From the NCBI GenBank assembly GCA_030537735.1, contig JAUNVG010000020.1, positions 1 through 36,284 on the forward strand: 36,284 nucleotides of DNA, written 5' to 3'. This document shows, one piece after another, positions 1 to 9,387 of this stretch (position 1 is the first letter of the stretch; each line of letters begins with the position of its first letter). This DNA is from Actinomycetaceae bacterium (GTDB lineage Bacteria > Actinomycetota > Actinomycetes > Actinomycetales > Actinomycetaceae). The notes beneath the pieces are model-generated. The model saw only the letters and a list, made by a program, of their open reading frames with translations, searched no databases and was not told where the DNA came from. Both the position numbers and the translations under genes were made by a program.

Positions 1-279
1 GCGCCAGTCGGCGCTATGGCCGCTCGTAGCGGCTTTTGGTGGAGCCCGGGGCTTTGTAACCCGGCGTCTAGGATCAGTATAACCCCATTTCAGTGGTGCA
101 GGCCACGAATGCGCGCCGTATCGTGTGAAAACATACTCGGGAAGGCGTGAATATGTAAGTGGTATCGCGTGAATACACGGCGAGTCCGTGTGTGACAGCG
201 CCGCAGCAGGAGCTAAAGATCGCTGACATGAAGCGCGCGGTTTCGAAGCGGCGTGCAAAAGTAGTTTCCACCTCGGTAA
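1..279. other. Left-edge region without a convincing gene
   Basis: The first 37 bases hold two short hairpins: GCGCC/GGCGC at 1-14 and a terminator-like stem at 19-37. The rest contains no reading frame with family resemblance and no clear ribosome binding site. GTGACA at 192-197 followed 16 bases later by TAAAGA could be a weak promoter for the membrane protein that begins near 280, but neither hexamer is strong. Confidence 0.5.
19..37 (+). terminator. Short intrinsic terminator-like hairpin
   Basis: A perfect 6-bp stem, GCCGCT and AGCGGC, closes a 3-base loop and is followed directly by TTTT. It would terminate a rightward gene lying off the left edge. The T-run is only four bases long, so strength is uncertain. 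Confidence 0.5.
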
Positions 280-1275
280 ATGTGGGACGATGCAAAGGTG
301 AACGAAAAAGAAGCAGCTAGCTCGCCGACGAATCCCATAAGTCAGCCGTCTACCACTTCGACGGTGGGGGACCCCAGTTGGCGCGCCCGGCAACTGTCTA
401 GACGTCGACGCACCGAACCGTCCTCGGGGATCACCGTTACGAGGCGAGCTCGCGCCGTGAATCGACTGCTTTCCGTGCCCTTGAACTACTTGTCGGCAAC
501 CACGGTGATACTGCTGGCTGCGGGGATGACTGCGCTGTATCTAAGTACTCAGATCCGCGACGTTGTCACGGTCACCGTGATTATTGCCATCATTGTCCTT
601 GCCAATGGCTGGTCTGGTCTGGTTCACAGCCCCACTCGCTACGCCCCCGCCCTGACTATCTTGGTGGTGGGAATCGGCAGCACCATCGCGGTGCGCGCTA
701 CCGGTGACCTGGCGTGGGCGACCGTGGCAGTGGGGGTGGCTGTGGTGGTGGCAGCGCTGGCGGAGATGGCGCGCCCGCTGCCTCGCGAAGACTTGGTGCG
801 CTCCATTTCAGCTTCAGTAACCGGAGCGTTAGTGGCGATTCTTGGTTCCGCGTGGGTGGGCTTGTCGTCCTCGCCCGTGTGGTCAATCGTCATGGTCGGA
901 ACCGCTTTAATCGTGATTTGTGCGGTGGTTGGTAACCAGTTCGGAACCAGGGTTCGCGCCCGAGCCGTCGGCGCCGTACTTGGTGGCGTCGTGGGGTCGG
1001 GTCTGGTCGCAGGGCTGGCGATGGTGCTAAAACCTCACGCGAGTTTGATAAACCTGTTGACTCCTTTCAACGACCCCGCCTCCCCGTTGCTTTCCCTCAC
1101 TATCGCCAGCTTAGCGATGGGGTTTGCTATTGGCGGGGTTATCGCATTTGTTGACATTATCTTCGGTGAACGCATCCGTCGCTGCACCGAGGCGGGAGCT
1201 TTCGCCCGCGGAGCCATGAAATTCTTGCTGGTGGTAATGCCGATATACATCCTGGTGCGGCTAGGTGCGTTCTGA
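280..1275 (+). CDS. Polytopic membrane protein of unknown function
   Basis: I do not recognise the family. The first 65 or so residues are polar and Ser/Thr/Arg-rich, with an RRRR cluster near residue 41, and are probably cytoplasmic. They are followed by about eight or nine hydrophobic segments that fill the rest of the 331 residues, with short loops and no obvious catalytic motif or large soluble domain. A small integral transporter-like or scaffold protein is possible, but nothing points to a substrate. The ATG at 280 has no good ribosome binding site; an in-frame GTG at 298 is an alternative start. The stop lies 34 bases before ygfZ on the same strand, so the two may be co-transcribed. 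Confidence 0.6.
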   Translation: MWDDAKVNEKEAASSPTNPISQPSTTSTVGDPSWRARQLSRRRRTEPSSGITVTRRARAVNRLLSVPLNYLSATTVILLAAGMTALYLSTQIRDVVTVTVIIAIIVLANGWSGLVHSPTRYAPALTILVVGIGSTIAVRATGDLAWATVAVGVAVVVAALAEMARPLPREDLVRSISASVTGALVAILGSAWVGLSSSPVWSIVMVGTALIVICAVVGNQFGTRVRARAVGAVLGGVVGSGLVAGLAMVLKPHASLINLLTPFNDPASPLLSLTIASLAMGFAIGGVIAFVDIIFGERIRRCTEAGAFARGAMKFLLVVMPIYILVRLGAF

Positions 1276-1309
1276 AAACGAAGGCGGTGTTCGCCTGGGA
1301 AGGAAAGCC

Positions 1310-2590
1310 ATGACTTACGTAAACCCGTTCTCTAACTTCCCCAGCGCTGTCGTTGATGAAAACGAGGGCGTGGTGTTGCGTTACCGTGACCCCGCCGGGG
1401 AGCAGTGGGCGCTAGCGGAAGGAAGTGCGCTTGCGGACCTGACTCATTTCGACGTGGTGCGCATCGCGGGGCAAGACCGCCACCAGCTGTTAACCACCCT
1501 CAGCAGTCAGATCATCACCGGGATTAAAACCGGGCAGAGCCGCGAACTTCTTTTACTCGACCCGCAAGGACATATCACCAGCGCGGCCGCGGTATTCGAC
1601 GACGGGCAAGTCACCTGGGCGGTGACTGACCCCGGCTGCGGACAAGCACTTGTCGACCACATTATGCGGATGCGTTTTGCCTCCCGCGTAGAAGCCACGG
1701 TGGAAAGTGACTACCTGGTGGTGGGGCAGATCCTGCCGGCGGGGCAGGGCGAGGCGCTGGGTCTTGACCTTGACTCCGACGCGGTTACGGGGGTGGGCGA
1801 GGCGCTGGGTCTTGACCTTGACTCCGACGCGGTTGCGGGGCAGTGGCGCGACCCGTGGCCGGGAGTCACCGAAGGCGGCGCCAGTTACACGCCAGCCAAC
1901 TTCAATCACCCTGGCCGGGCGCGCGCTCGCCTGCTAACCGTGGTGCACCGCGATCACCTGGCGCAGGTACTGGACAGGTGGGTGGCGCAAGAACGCAGCC
2001 TCGCTGGTTTCGAAGCCTGGGAGGCCTTGCGGGTAGAGGACTTACGGCCGCGCTTTAGCGCCGAGTGCGACGAACGCACGCTGCCTGCGGAACTGGACTG
2101 GCTGCGCACCGCCGTGCACCTGAACAAGGGGTGCTACTGCGGGCAAGAAGCGGTGGCTCGCATCATTAACCTGGGTAAACCGCCGCGCCGCCTGGTGCTA
2201 TTACAACTGGACGGATCCCAGTCGCGCCTAGTTAAAGCCGCAGATGCAGTGGAAGTTGGCGGTAAAGAAGTTGGGCGTATTACCACTTCGGTGCGTCACG
2301 CCGACTTCGGGCCGATGGCGTTGGCAGTGGTGCGGCGCGGACTGCGGGCGAACCTCACTTTAGATGTCATTTCCGGGGAAGGCCCAGTTGCCGCCAGCCA
2401 GGAAATAATCGTTGACCCGGTGGGTAAATCCAGTGTTTCCCCCTCCGCGCGTCCGGGGGCGCAGCTGCGACGCGACCTGCGTGGCCCGGTGTTGGGGAAT
2501 GCCCCAGCGAAAGGGGTGACACCCGGCGGTTCCACCTCGCCGGGAACCTTGGGGACTAATGGAGGGTCAAACTTAGGGGGAGCGAAATGA
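1310..2590 (+). CDS. ygfZ: YgfZ/GcvT-like folate-binding Fe-S cluster assembly protein
   Basis: YgfZ proteins bind tetrahydrofolate and help build or repair Fe-S clusters in certain enzymes; they are related to the aminomethyltransferase GcvT. The diagnostic motif KGCYCGQE is present at about residues 273-280 with its conserved cysteine. An in-frame GTG at 1265 would add 15 residues, but the ATG at 1310 sits a few bases after GGGAAGGAAA, so I prefer 1310 (426 residues). Two oddities stand out: an in-frame 48-bp tandem duplication in the middle of the protein, and a Gly/Pro/Ser-rich C-terminal tail of about 50 residues after the normal end of the fold. The stop overlaps the dtd start in an ATGA, indicating translational coupling. 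Confidence 0.9.
   Translation: MTYVNPFSNFPSAVVDENEGVVLRYRDPAGEQWALAEGSALADLTHFDVVRIAGQDRHQLLTTLSSQIITGIKTGQSRELLLLDPQGHITSAAAVFDDGQVTWAVTDPGCGQALVDHIMRMRFASRVEATVESDYLVVGQILPAGQGEALGLDLDSDAVTGVGEALGLDLDSDAVAGQWRDPWPGVTEGGASYTPANFNHPGRARARLLTVVHRDHLAQVLDRWVAQERSLAGFEAWEALRVEDLRPRFSAECDERTLPAELDWLRTAVHLNKGCYCGQEAVARIINLGKPPRRLVLLQLDGSQSRLVKAADAVEVGGKEVGRITTSVRHADFGPMALAVVRRGLRANLTLDVISGEGPVAASQEIIVDPVGKSSVSPSARPGAQLRRDLRGPVLGNAPAKGVTPGGSTSPGTLGTNGGSNLGGAK
1747..1842 (+). repeat. 48-bp in-frame tandem duplication inside ygfZ
   Basis: Two adjacent 48-base units (1747-1794 and 1795-1842) match over their first 40 bases without a difference and diverge only near the ends. Each encodes 16 residues beginning [13 protein letters not shown]. 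It lies upstream of the conserved KGCYCGQE motif, probably in a surface loop. The near-identity suggests a recent duplication. Confidence 0.9.
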
Positions 2591-3012
2591 GGGCGGTAAT
2601 CCAGCGCGTCACCCGCGCCAACGTCACGGTAGATGGACAGGTCGTGGGGGAAATCGGACCTGGATTGTGCGTGCTACTTGGAGTCGCCCACGAAGATGGG
2701 GAACGTGAAGTCGCCACTGTGGCGCGTAAGATCGCGCAACTGCGGATCATGGAGGAGGAAAAGTCGGTGCAGGAAACCGACGGCGGCGTCCTCGTGATCT
2801 CCCAGTTCACCCTGTATGGGAAAACCAAGAAGGGAAGGCGCCCATCGTGGGTGGAGGCCGCGCCCGGCCCGGTGGCGGAACCGCTGGTGGACGCGGTGGT
2901 GACGACGTTGCGCGAAGACTACCAACTGGAGGTCGCCACCGGCAGGTTCGGGGCGAATATGCAGGTGGAACTGGTTAACGACGGGCCGGTGACGGTGCTG
3001 GTGGAGGCGTAG
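2587..3012 (+). CDS. dtd: D-aminoacyl-tRNA deacylase
   Basis: DTD hydrolyses D-amino acids (and glycine mischarged on tRNA-Ala) from tRNA in the cytoplasm, acting as a homodimer. At 141 residues it has the normal length for DtdA. Both signature motifs are intact: SQFTLYG from residue 72 and NDGPVT at residues 131-136, which build the chiral-proofreading pocket across the dimer. The ATG overlaps the ygfZ stop by four bases, so translation is probably coupled. A hairpin follows the stop and separates it from clpC. Confidence 0.95.
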   Translation: MRAVIQRVTRANVTVDGQVVGEIGPGLCVLLGVAHEDGEREVATVARKIAQLRIMEEEKSVQETDGGVLVISQFTLYGKTKKGRRPSWVEAAPGPVAEPLVDAVVTTLREDYQLEVATGRFGANMQVELVNDGPVTVLVEA

Positions 3013-3017
3013 CCGCA

Positions 3018-3042
3018 CCGCCAGGGCTATAGCGGCTGGCGG
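3018..3042 (+). terminator. Hairpin after dtd, possible weak terminator
   Basis: CCGCCAG at 3018-3024 pairs perfectly with CTGGCGG at 3036-3042 across an 11-base loop, six bases after the dtd stop. No T-run follows, so it may be only a weak or factor-dependent terminator. Confidence 0.35.
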
Positions 3043-3131
3043 CGGGCGGCATTTATCGCTAGTGGTGAACACGGGCGACACGGACCCTACTTACCCCATA
3101 GTCTGGGAGTGTTCATATCGTAGGAGGACTA

Positions 3132-5648
3132 ATGTTCGAACGGTTTACCGACCGCGCTCGCCGCGTAGTTGTGCTTGCTCAAAACGAGGCCCGTAGCTTG
3201 AACCACAGCTACAACGGCACTGAGCACCTACTGCTGGGACTCATTGTGGAAGGTGAAGGCATCGCCGCGAAAGCACTGGAGATGATGTCAATCACCTACG
3301 AGCCGGTGCGTAAGACCGTTATTGAAATGCTCGGAGAAGGCAAGCAGTCCACTCCCGGTCGTATCCCTTTCACTCCGCGGGCGAAGAAAGTCCTGGAACT
3401 GTCCTTGCGTGAAGCCCTGCAACTGGGGCATAACTACATCGGCACCGAACACCTGCTGCTTGGTCTAATACGCGAAGGTGAAGGCGCGGCCGCGAAAGTC
3501 CTGGTGGAGCTGGGCGGTGACCTGGGGCAGATTCGTCAAAACGTGATCCAACTACTGCAGGGATACCAACAATCCGGCGCGGCGGGGCGCGAATCCGTCG
3601 GGGCGGGCGCTCCGATGCGGGGCCAGCAACCGGCGAACTCCGCTATCTTAGAGCAGTTTGGGCGTTCTCTGACGAACGCGGCGCGTGATGGTCAGCTTGA
3701 CCCGGTGGTGGGACGCACCCAGGAGATGGAGCGCGTGATGCAGATCCTGTCGCGCCGCACCAAGAACAACCCGGTGCTCATTGGGGAACCCGGGGTTGGT
3801 AAAACCGCGGTGGTGGAAGGACTGGCGCAAGCCATTGTGCGTGGGGACGTGCCTGAGACCTTGCATGAGAAGCAGATTTACAGTTTGGACATGGGGTCGC
3901 TGGTGGCGGGTTCACGCTACCGCGGTGACTTCGAAGAACGTTTGAAGAAGGTTTTGAAAGAGATCCGCACTCGCGGGGACATCATCTTGTTCATTGACGA
4001 GATCCACACCCTGGTTGGGGCGGGCGCAGCAGAAGGCGCGATTGACGCGGCGCAGATCCTCAAACCCATGTTGGCGCGTGGGGAGCTGCAGACCATTGGT
4101 GCCACCACTTTGGAGGAATACCGCAAGCACATCGAAAAGGACGCGGCGTTGGAGCGGCGTTTCCAGCCGGTGAAGGTGGAAGAGCCCTCGGTGGAGGAAA
4201 CCATTTTAATCCTCAAGGGGCTGCGTGATAGGTACGAAAGCCACCACCGCATTATTATCACCGACGAGGCTCTGGCGGCGGCCGCGCAGATGGCGGATCG
4301 TTACATTACGGACCGTTTCATGCCGGATAAAGCGATTGACTTGATTGACGAGGCCGGCGCGCGCCTGCGTATTCACCGCATGGCGTTGCCTCCGCAGATG
4401 CGCGAGCTCGATGAGAAGATCGCGCAGGTGCGTCGCGATAAAGAATCCGCTATTGATGAGCAGGATTTCGAACGCGCCGCCGCTTTGCGTGATGAAGAAA
4501 AGAAACTGGTGGAAAAGCGCGCCGAGGAAGAAAAGTCCTGGAAGGCAGGCGATAAGACCAATATTGGTGAGATTGGTGAGGACGAAATCGCTGAAGTGCT
4601 CGCCATGTCCACCGGTATCCCGGTGTTTAAGCTGACGGAAACTGAGTCCAAGCGCCTGCTGAACATGGAAGCGGAACTGCACAAGCGCATTATTGGGCAA
4701 GATGACGCGGTGCGGGCGTTGGCGCAGTCGATTCGCCGTACTCGCTCGGGGCTGAAAGATCCCAAGCGCCCCGGTGGTTCGTTCATTTTCGCCGGTCCCA
4801 CCGGTGTTGGTAAGACCGAGCTGGCTAAGACGTTGGCGGAGTTCCTGTTCGACGACGAGGACGCCCTCATCCAACTCGATATGTCGGAGTTTTCCGAAAA
4901 GCACACGGCTTCGCGTCTGTTTGGTGCTCCTCCCGGATACGTCGGTTACGATGAGGCGGGGCAGCTAACGGAGAAGGTGCGTCGCCGCCCGTTCTCGGTG
5001 GTGTTGTTTGACGAGGTGGAAAAAGCGCACGCGGATATTTTCAACTCGTTGCTGCAGATCCTGGAAGATGGTCGCCTAACTGACTCTCAAGGGCGCGTGG
5101 TGGACTTTAAGAACACCATTATTATCATGACTACGAACCTGGGCACGCGCGATATCAACAAGGGGATCCTCACTGGTTTCCAAGCGGCCGGAGCCATGCA
5201 CAATGACTACGACCGGATGAAGCAGAAGGTGAATGAAGAACTCAAGCAGCACTTCCGCCCCGAGTTCCTTAACCGTGTGGATGAAACCATTGTGTTCCCG
5301 CCGCTGACGAAGGAACAGATCGTGCAGATTGTGGACCTGATGCTGGATAAGCTCAGCGAGCGTATGCACACCCAGGGCATGACCATGGAAGTGACCCCGG
5401 CGGCGAAGGCACTGTTGGCGGATAAGGGATTCGACCCGGTGCTGGGTGCGCGCCCGCTGCGTCGCGCGATTCAGCGCGATGTGGAAGACGCCCTGTCGGA
5501 GAAGATTCTGTTTTCTGAAATCTCCAGCGGCGACCATGTGGTGATTGACGTCGAAGGTGAGGGCGCTGAGCGTCGCCTGACGTTTACTCCGCAGAAACAT
5601 GAGTTGACCGCCGATGATGCGCTCTTGCCGGGGGAAGCCCAGCAGTAG
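3132..5648 (+). CDS. clpC: ATP-dependent Clp protease ATPase subunit ClpC
   Basis: ClpC is the AAA+ unfoldase that feeds substrates to ClpP in the cytoplasm and is essential or stress-related in many actinobacteria. The 838 residues show the complete class I layout: two Clp_N repeats (residues 3-65 and about 78-140), the first ATPase module with Walker A GEPGVGKT at 218-225 and Walker B ILFIDE near 285, a UVR coiled-coil segment with [17 protein letters not shown] near 440-460 (typical of ClpC rather than ClpA or ClpB), and the second ATPase module with Walker A GPTGVGKT at 555-562 and Walker B VVLFDE near 625. AGGAGG sits six bases before the ATG. No CtsR, ClgR or HspR operator was convincing in the 119-base upstream gap. 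Confidence 0.97.
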   Translation: MFERFTDRARRVVVLAQNEARSLNHSYNGTEHLLLGLIVEGEGIAAKALEMMSITYEPVRKTVIEMLGEGKQSTPGRIPFTPRAKKVLELSLREALQLGHNYIGTEHLLLGLIREGEGAAAKVLVELGGDLGQIRQNVIQLLQGYQQSGAAGRESVGAGAPMRGQQPANSAILEQFGRSLTNAARDGQLDPVVGRTQEMERVMQILSRRTKNNPVLIGEPGVGKTAVVEGLAQAIVRGDVPETLHEKQIYSLDMGSLVAGSRYRGDFEERLKKVLKEIRTRGDIILFIDEIHTLVGAGAAEGAIDAAQILKPMLARGELQTIGATTLEEYRKHIEKDAALERRFQPVKVEEPSVEETILILKGLRDRYESHHRIIITDEALAAAAQMADRYITDRFMPDKAIDLIDEAGARLRIHRMALPPQMRELDEKIAQVRRDKESAIDEQDFERAAALRDEEKKLVEKRAEEEKSWKAGDKTNIGEIGEDEIAEVLAMSTGIPVFKLTETESKRLLNMEAELHKRIIGQDDAVRALAQSIRRTRSGLKDPKRPGGSFIFAGPTGVGKTELAKTLAEFLFDDEDALIQLDMSEFSEKHTASRLFGAPPGYVGYDEAGQLTEKVRRRPFSVVLFDEVEKAHADIFNSLLQILEDGRLTDSQGRVVDFKNTIIIMTTNLGTRDINKGILTGFQAAGAMHNDYDRMKQKVNEELKQHFRPEFLNRVDETIVFPPLTKEQIVQIVDLMLDKLSERMHTQGMTMEVTPAAKALLADKGFDPVLGARPLRRAIQRDVEDALSEKILFSEISSGDHVVIDVEGEGAERRLTFTPQKHELTADDALLPGEAQQ

Positions 5649-5704
5649 GGGGGAAATAGTAAGGTTTCGGGTGCCTGCGACTGCGCGTGACACTACAATG
5701 AGAG

Positions 5705-5752
5705 AGATCTTCAAGCACTGCGCGAGCTAGGGAAGTATCGGCTGGAAGATCT
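5705..5752 (+). promoter_or_regulatory. Inverted repeat in the leader of the ROK repressor gene
   Basis: AGATCTTCAAGC at 5705-5716 is matched 11 of 12 in inverted orientation by GCTGGAAGATCT at 5741-5752. The outer 8 bp are perfect and the arms enclose 24 bases. It lies 18 bases before the ROK start codon and just after a possible -10 box, TACAAT at 5694-5699, so it could be an autoregulatory operator or an mRNA hairpin. Its function is inferred from position only. Confidence 0.4.
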
Positions 5753-5770
5753 GTACTAGGTGGTAGAACA

Positions 5771-6976
5771 ATGTTGTCTAAGGCACTGCGGCATCAGGAG
5801 ATGAGGGGACATAACGTACAGTTTGTCCTGGCTTTGATCCAATATCACGGTCCTATCTCCCGCCCCCACCTAGCTCAACTGTCGGGTCTCACTAAAGCTA
5901 GCATCACACGTATTGTCAGGGTCCTTAGCGACAATGGTTTGGTTGAACAGGCACCTACCTTTGCGATGGATACAGGAGGCCGACCTGCTGAGCTTATTCG
6001 CATGCGCCCAGGAAAGTTCTTTTCCGTGGGTGTCGACCTCCGCATCGACAGGTGGGCGATCCTGGTGCGCGACCTGTCCGGACAAGAGTTAGCCCGCGAC
6101 CGGTTCTTACCTGAGGCGAACGCGGGCGCCCCAGCGGTATTGAAAGGTATCGCTGGCGTGATTAAACGCCTAACGGCGAATCTTCCGCATGAACTAATGG
6201 GAATCGGAGTGGCGGTTGGCGGTACCCCACGCCCCGACCACCGGGGATTATTGCGTTCTCACTACCTGGAGTGGCGTAATGTCGACGTTCAAGCAATACT
6301 TCGGGAAGAACTACAATCACCCGACCTGCAGTGTTTCGTCCACGATGTTGCATCCTGCGCGGCAGAAGCCAACGCTACCATTTTGCCCAACGAAGATCGC
6401 AGTGAACTTTTACACCTCCAGTGCGGGATTGGCTTGGGCGCAGGGGAGCCGTCGCCACTGCATGTTTCCATACCTGATGCCTTTAAGACCAACTACATCG
6501 GACACCTACCGTTCGGAGCTATAGAAGAGCCGTGTCAAGTATGTGGTTGGAAAGGGTGCGTTGACTCAGTCCTTGGATTCCACGCGCTGGTCAAACGCAC
6601 CGAGCAGCTAGGGATAACTGTTCGTGAAACCCCCGACTTCATCATCGAATACTGCCAGGAGCTGGTCGCCAGGTGGGAGGCTGGAGATAAGTTAGCCGAG
6701 GAAATTATTGGCGACTTGGCTTTAGACCTGGCAAAACTAATAGTGCTGCTCATCATGTCTAAGGAAGTGTCAGTTATAACCTTAGGCGGATGGTCCTCAC
6801 ATCTGGGGGATCGGTTCGTAACTTTAGTGGAAGACATAGTTCGCTCCAATCGCTTGAGCTCTCACGCCAAGGTGGAGGTATCTCAATCCGGTGACGACGC
6901 ATCCGCTATTGGTGCAGCAATGTTGGGGGCGATGGTTGGGATCACGGCAAGACTGGTGAAGAACGACCCGGAGTAA
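5771..6976 (+). CDS. ROK-family (NagC/XylR-type) transcriptional repressor
   Basis: ROK repressors bind DNA through an N-terminal winged helix and are released by a sugar or sugar phosphate. Residues about 15-65 form a MarR-like helix-turn-helix (ISRPHLAQLSGLTKASITRI), followed by a sugar-kinase-like ROK domain. The zinc motif CQVCGWKGCVD, near residues 255-265, is intact. At 401 residues it has the normal length for a ROK regulator with HTH, and longer than a ROK kinase. It stands immediately upstream of, and in the same direction as, the binding-protein transporter operon, so it most likely represses that operon and possibly the sulfatases. A palindrome over the importer's -10 box is a plausible target. 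The inducer is unknown; the neighbourhood suggests a sulfated or alpha-linked sugar. Confidence 0.88.
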   Translation: MLSKALRHQEMRGHNVQFVLALIQYHGPISRPHLAQLSGLTKASITRIVRVLSDNGLVEQAPTFAMDTGGRPAELIRMRPGKFFSVGVDLRIDRWAILVRDLSGQELARDRFLPEANAGAPAVLKGIAGVIKRLTANLPHELMGIGVAVGGTPRPDHRGLLRSHYLEWRNVDVQAILREELQSPDLQCFVHDVASCAAEANATILPNEDRSELLHLQCGIGLGAGEPSPLHVSIPDAFKTNYIGHLPFGAIEEPCQVCGWKGCVDSVLGFHALVKRTEQLGITVRETPDFIIEYCQELVARWEAGDKLAEEIIGDLALDLAKLIVLLIMSKEVSVITLGGWSSHLGDRFVTLVEDIVRSNRLSSHAKVEVSQSGDDASAIGAAMLGAMVGITARLVKNDPE

Positions 6977-7072
6977 GTGCCTGATTTACAAGGAAAAATG
7001 GCCTTTAGTTAGTGTGAAAACTGCAGGTTCCTGCTGAAAATATAACTGTTTTGTATCTGTTTGTAGAAGTCC

Positions 7073-7109
7073 TTGACAGTGCCCAACCGCCTTAGTTACA
7101 GTTTGTAAC
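7073..7109 (+). promoter_or_regulatory. Sugar-importer promoter with overlapping palindromic operator
   Basis: A perfect -35 TTGACA at 7073-7078 is followed after 18 bases by TACAGT at 7097-7102. The perfect palindrome GTTACA-GTT-TGTAAC at 7095-7109 lies directly over the -10 box and expected start point, the geometry of a repressor-occluded promoter. A related string, TTAGTTAGTGTG, begins at 7005. The adjacent ROK protein is the obvious candidate repressor, which is inference. Strong hexamers plus an overlapping operator suggest a tightly controlled catabolic promoter. Confidence 0.62.
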
Positions 7110-7150
7110 GAAGTGGCGATCTGCGTCACTTTCTGATGAAAGGACCTTCA

Positions 7151-8443
7151 ATGGTGAAGACGAAATTCAGAAGAGCTGCCACTGTAGTGGTTGCAGCGGC
7201 GTTGGCTGCTACTTCCCTGGCTGCTTGTTCGGGGTCAGACGAAAAGGCAACTGGTAGTGACGGCGATGGTGGCGCCACTAACATCACCTTCATGGTGCTG
7301 GGCGCTAGTCAAGAGGCAAACGACTACCTAGCCAAAGACGCGATCCCGAAATTCAAGGAAGAAACCGGTATTGACGTTACCTTGCAAAGCTCTGACTGGG
7401 GCTCGGCCTTCCAAAAGATTACTACAGCTGCGGCATCTAAACAGATGCCAGATGTGATGATTTTAGGGTCTATTTGGACCGCGCCGCTGGCTGAAAAAGA
7501 TGCTCTGCTGCCGCTGGATGATTACGTGGCGAAGTGGGCCGATAAAGACCAGATCTTCCCCATCATGCTTGAAGACGGTGTTTGGAAAGACACCCAGTAC
7601 TCCGTGCCTTACGGCGGAGACCTGCGCGCTCCGATTTACCGTAAAGATCTGTTGGAACAAGCAGGAGTGGACGTCAACAATCTGCCCACTAACTGGAAAG
7701 AACTAGAAGCGGTCGCACAAAAGGTTAAGGACGCCAATGTCTGCGATTCGCCAATCTGGTGGGGCATCGATAAATCCATCGGTCTTCAGCAGGGATTCGC
7801 TCAGCTGATGCTGCAAAACGGGGCACAGTACTGGACAGCCGATGGCAAGGCGAACTTCAACGACAAGCCAGGTAAGGAAGCACTCGAATTCCTAGTGTCA
7901 ACCTTCGATAAGGGCCTGTCTGACTACAACCTGGTCTACTCCGGGAACGGCCCGCGCCCACTCGTGGCTGGCCAAGCTGCGATCGGACTGGGTGGCATGA
8001 CCGAGTTCGCTAACGCGGAAGAAAACGATCCCTCCGTGAAGGAAAACCTCCTTGTCGGTCCGGCGATCGCTGGGCCTTCAGCCAGTGAAGGTTCTGTGGC
8101 AGCGTGGATCAACAAACTCGCGATCTCTAAAGACTCCAAGCACCCAGACGAAGCCTGGAAGTTCATCGAGTTCATGCTGAGCAAGGACGGGATGAGCGGT
8201 TTCGATGAGGTCTACGGCGTTTTGCCGGCACGCGCTGATCTGGAGAATGAAGATTGGCTCGGTGGCCCGGGTAAAGCTCTGATGGAAGTAGCTAAGAGCG
8301 CGCAATCGCAGCCTCCTCACCCCGGCATGATGCAGTTCGGTAAAGAGATCAATCAGCTACTAGAGCCCGCTGTACGCGGAACTCAAAGTGTTGACGACAC
8401 CCTGGTGGCGATTGACGCGAAACTGGACTCCTTCAAGGGATAG
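7151..8443 (+). CDS. ABC transporter sugar-binding lipoprotein (family 1)
   Basis: This is the extracellular receptor of a carbohydrate importer of the CUT1 type. A lipoprotein signal peptide is clear: KFRR at residues 5-8, a hydrophobic stretch, and the lipobox SLAAC with Cys26 as the acylation site. The mature part has the pattern of family 1 solute-binding proteins, with aromatic residues that could stack on sugar rings. An ATG at 7136 is in frame, but GAAAGGA lies between it and the ATG at 7151, the better-placed start (430 residues). It is first in an operon with two permeases and a sulfatase. Sulfated oligosaccharide is the likely ligand from context only; specificity cannot be read from sequence. 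Confidence 0.9.
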   Translation: MVKTKFRRAATVVVAAALAATSLAACSGSDEKATGSDGDGGATNITFMVLGASQEANDYLAKDAIPKFKEETGIDVTLQSSDWGSAFQKITTAAASKQMPDVMILGSIWTAPLAEKDALLPLDDYVAKWADKDQIFPIMLEDGVWKDTQYSVPYGGDLRAPIYRKDLLEQAGVDVNNLPTNWKELEAVAQKVKDANVCDSPIWWGIDKSIGLQQGFAQLMLQNGAQYWTADGKANFNDKPGKEALEFLVSTFDKGLSDYNLVYSGNGPRPLVAGQAAIGLGGMTEFANAEENDPSVKENLLVGPAIAGPSASEGSVAAWINKLAISKDSKHPDEAWKFIEFMLSKDGMSGFDEVYGVLPARADLENEDWLGGPGKALMEVAKSAQSQPPHPGMMQFGKEINQLLEPAVRGTQSVDDTLVAIDAKLDSFKG

Positions 8444-8448
8444 TCTCT

Positions 8449-9387
8449 ATGGCTTCGGAAACCGCGGCACTATCTGCGGCCCACCTCCATCGCCGGCGCA
8501 TGGGTAATTTGTTCGCTGCGCCGGCGTTGGTGGTCATTGCGCTGATGATAGTGATTCCCCTCCTCGTTGCGTTTGCGCTATCCTTCACACGCTACGACCT
8601 GATTAACTCACCTTCCTGGGTAGGATTCGATAACTACGTAGAGTTATTCTCCGACCCGGTGTTTTACAAGGTCGTAGGCAATACCTTCTTCTTCGCTGCT
8701 GGGCAGGTTCTAATCGGTATCGTGGTGGCGTTCTTCGTCGCCATGCTTTTCAACCAAGCACTACACGGCAACGCCCTCATGCGAACCACGATTTACCTGC
8801 CGCAAGCGATGTCATATGTCATCGTCGCCCTACTGTGGAGCTTCTTATACGACCCATTCAACGGGCCTTTGAACGCCTTCATCCAAGCTCTAGGTTTCGA
8901 AAGGATTAACTTCCTAACCGACACTTCACTGGCAATGCCGTCCATCATGGCTATGTCCTTGTGGAGGAACATGGGCTATTTCATGATTATTCTGCTAGCG
9001 GGTCTGAAGGCGATACCTCCAGAGCTGCTAGAGGCCGCGCAGATCGACGGCGCCGGAGCGTTCAGGCGTCTGATTCATGTGACTATTCCGCAGATGAAGA
9101 ACCCGCTCCTATTCGTGGGAGTTACTTGGTTTATGGGTGGTCTGCAAATGTTCACGCAGGCATACGTGATGACATCGGGTGGCCCGGACAACGCCACTCG
9201 AACCATGGTTTACGAAATGTATGAGTCGGCCTTTACAAACTTAGATATCGGTCGCGCTAGCGCGGTAGCGATGCTGTTGTTCATGACGGTGGTCCTGTTC
9301 GGGTTACCAATGAAAGTTGTGCAAACTGTTAAAGAACACAAACTAACTGGACCCAAGAAGGCGGAGACGAAGGAGGAAGTCAAATGA
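8449..9387 (+). CDS. ABC sugar transporter permease (MalF/UgpA-like)
   Basis: First membrane subunit of the CUT1-type importer. It has about six transmembrane segments beginning near residue 20 and the cytoplasmic EAA loop, EAAQIDGAGAFRRLIHVTIP, which docks onto the ATPase. Its 312 residues match the family. Only five bases separate it from the binding-protein stop, and its own stop overlaps the next permease in an ATGA. No ATPase gene lies in the operon; such actinobacterial importers usually share a distant MsiK-type ATPase, which I assume here. Confidence 0.93.
   Translation: MASETAALSAAHLHRRRMGNLFAAPALVVIALMIVIPLLVAFALSFTRYDLINSPSWVGFDNYVELFSDPVFYKVVGNTFFFAAGQVLIGIVVAFFVAMLFNQALHGNALMRTTIYLPQAMSYVIVALLWSFLYDPFNGPLNAFIQALGFERINFLTDTSLAMPSIMAMSLWRNMGYFMIILLAGLKAIPPELLEAAQIDGAGAFRRLIHVTIPQMKNPLLFVGVTWFMGGLQMFTQAYVMTSGGPDNATRTMVYEMYESAFTNLDIGRASAVAMLLFMTVVLFGLPMKVVQTVKEHKLTGPKKAETKEEVK

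Noticed and set aside
42..62. tRNA anticodon-arm-like string (CCGGGGCTTTGTAACCCGG)
   Set aside because: No acceptor stem, no GGTTCGA-like T arm and a nine-base loop; it is not a tRNA.
74..295. Small minus-strand open frame at the left edge
   Set aside because: No ribosome binding site, no recognisable features, and it overlaps the start of the membrane protein gene.
3043..3131. ClgR, CtsR or HspR operator before clpC
   Set aside because: Searched by eye for CGC-N5-GCG, GGTCAAA-type and CTTGAGT-type motifs; no convincing pair was found.
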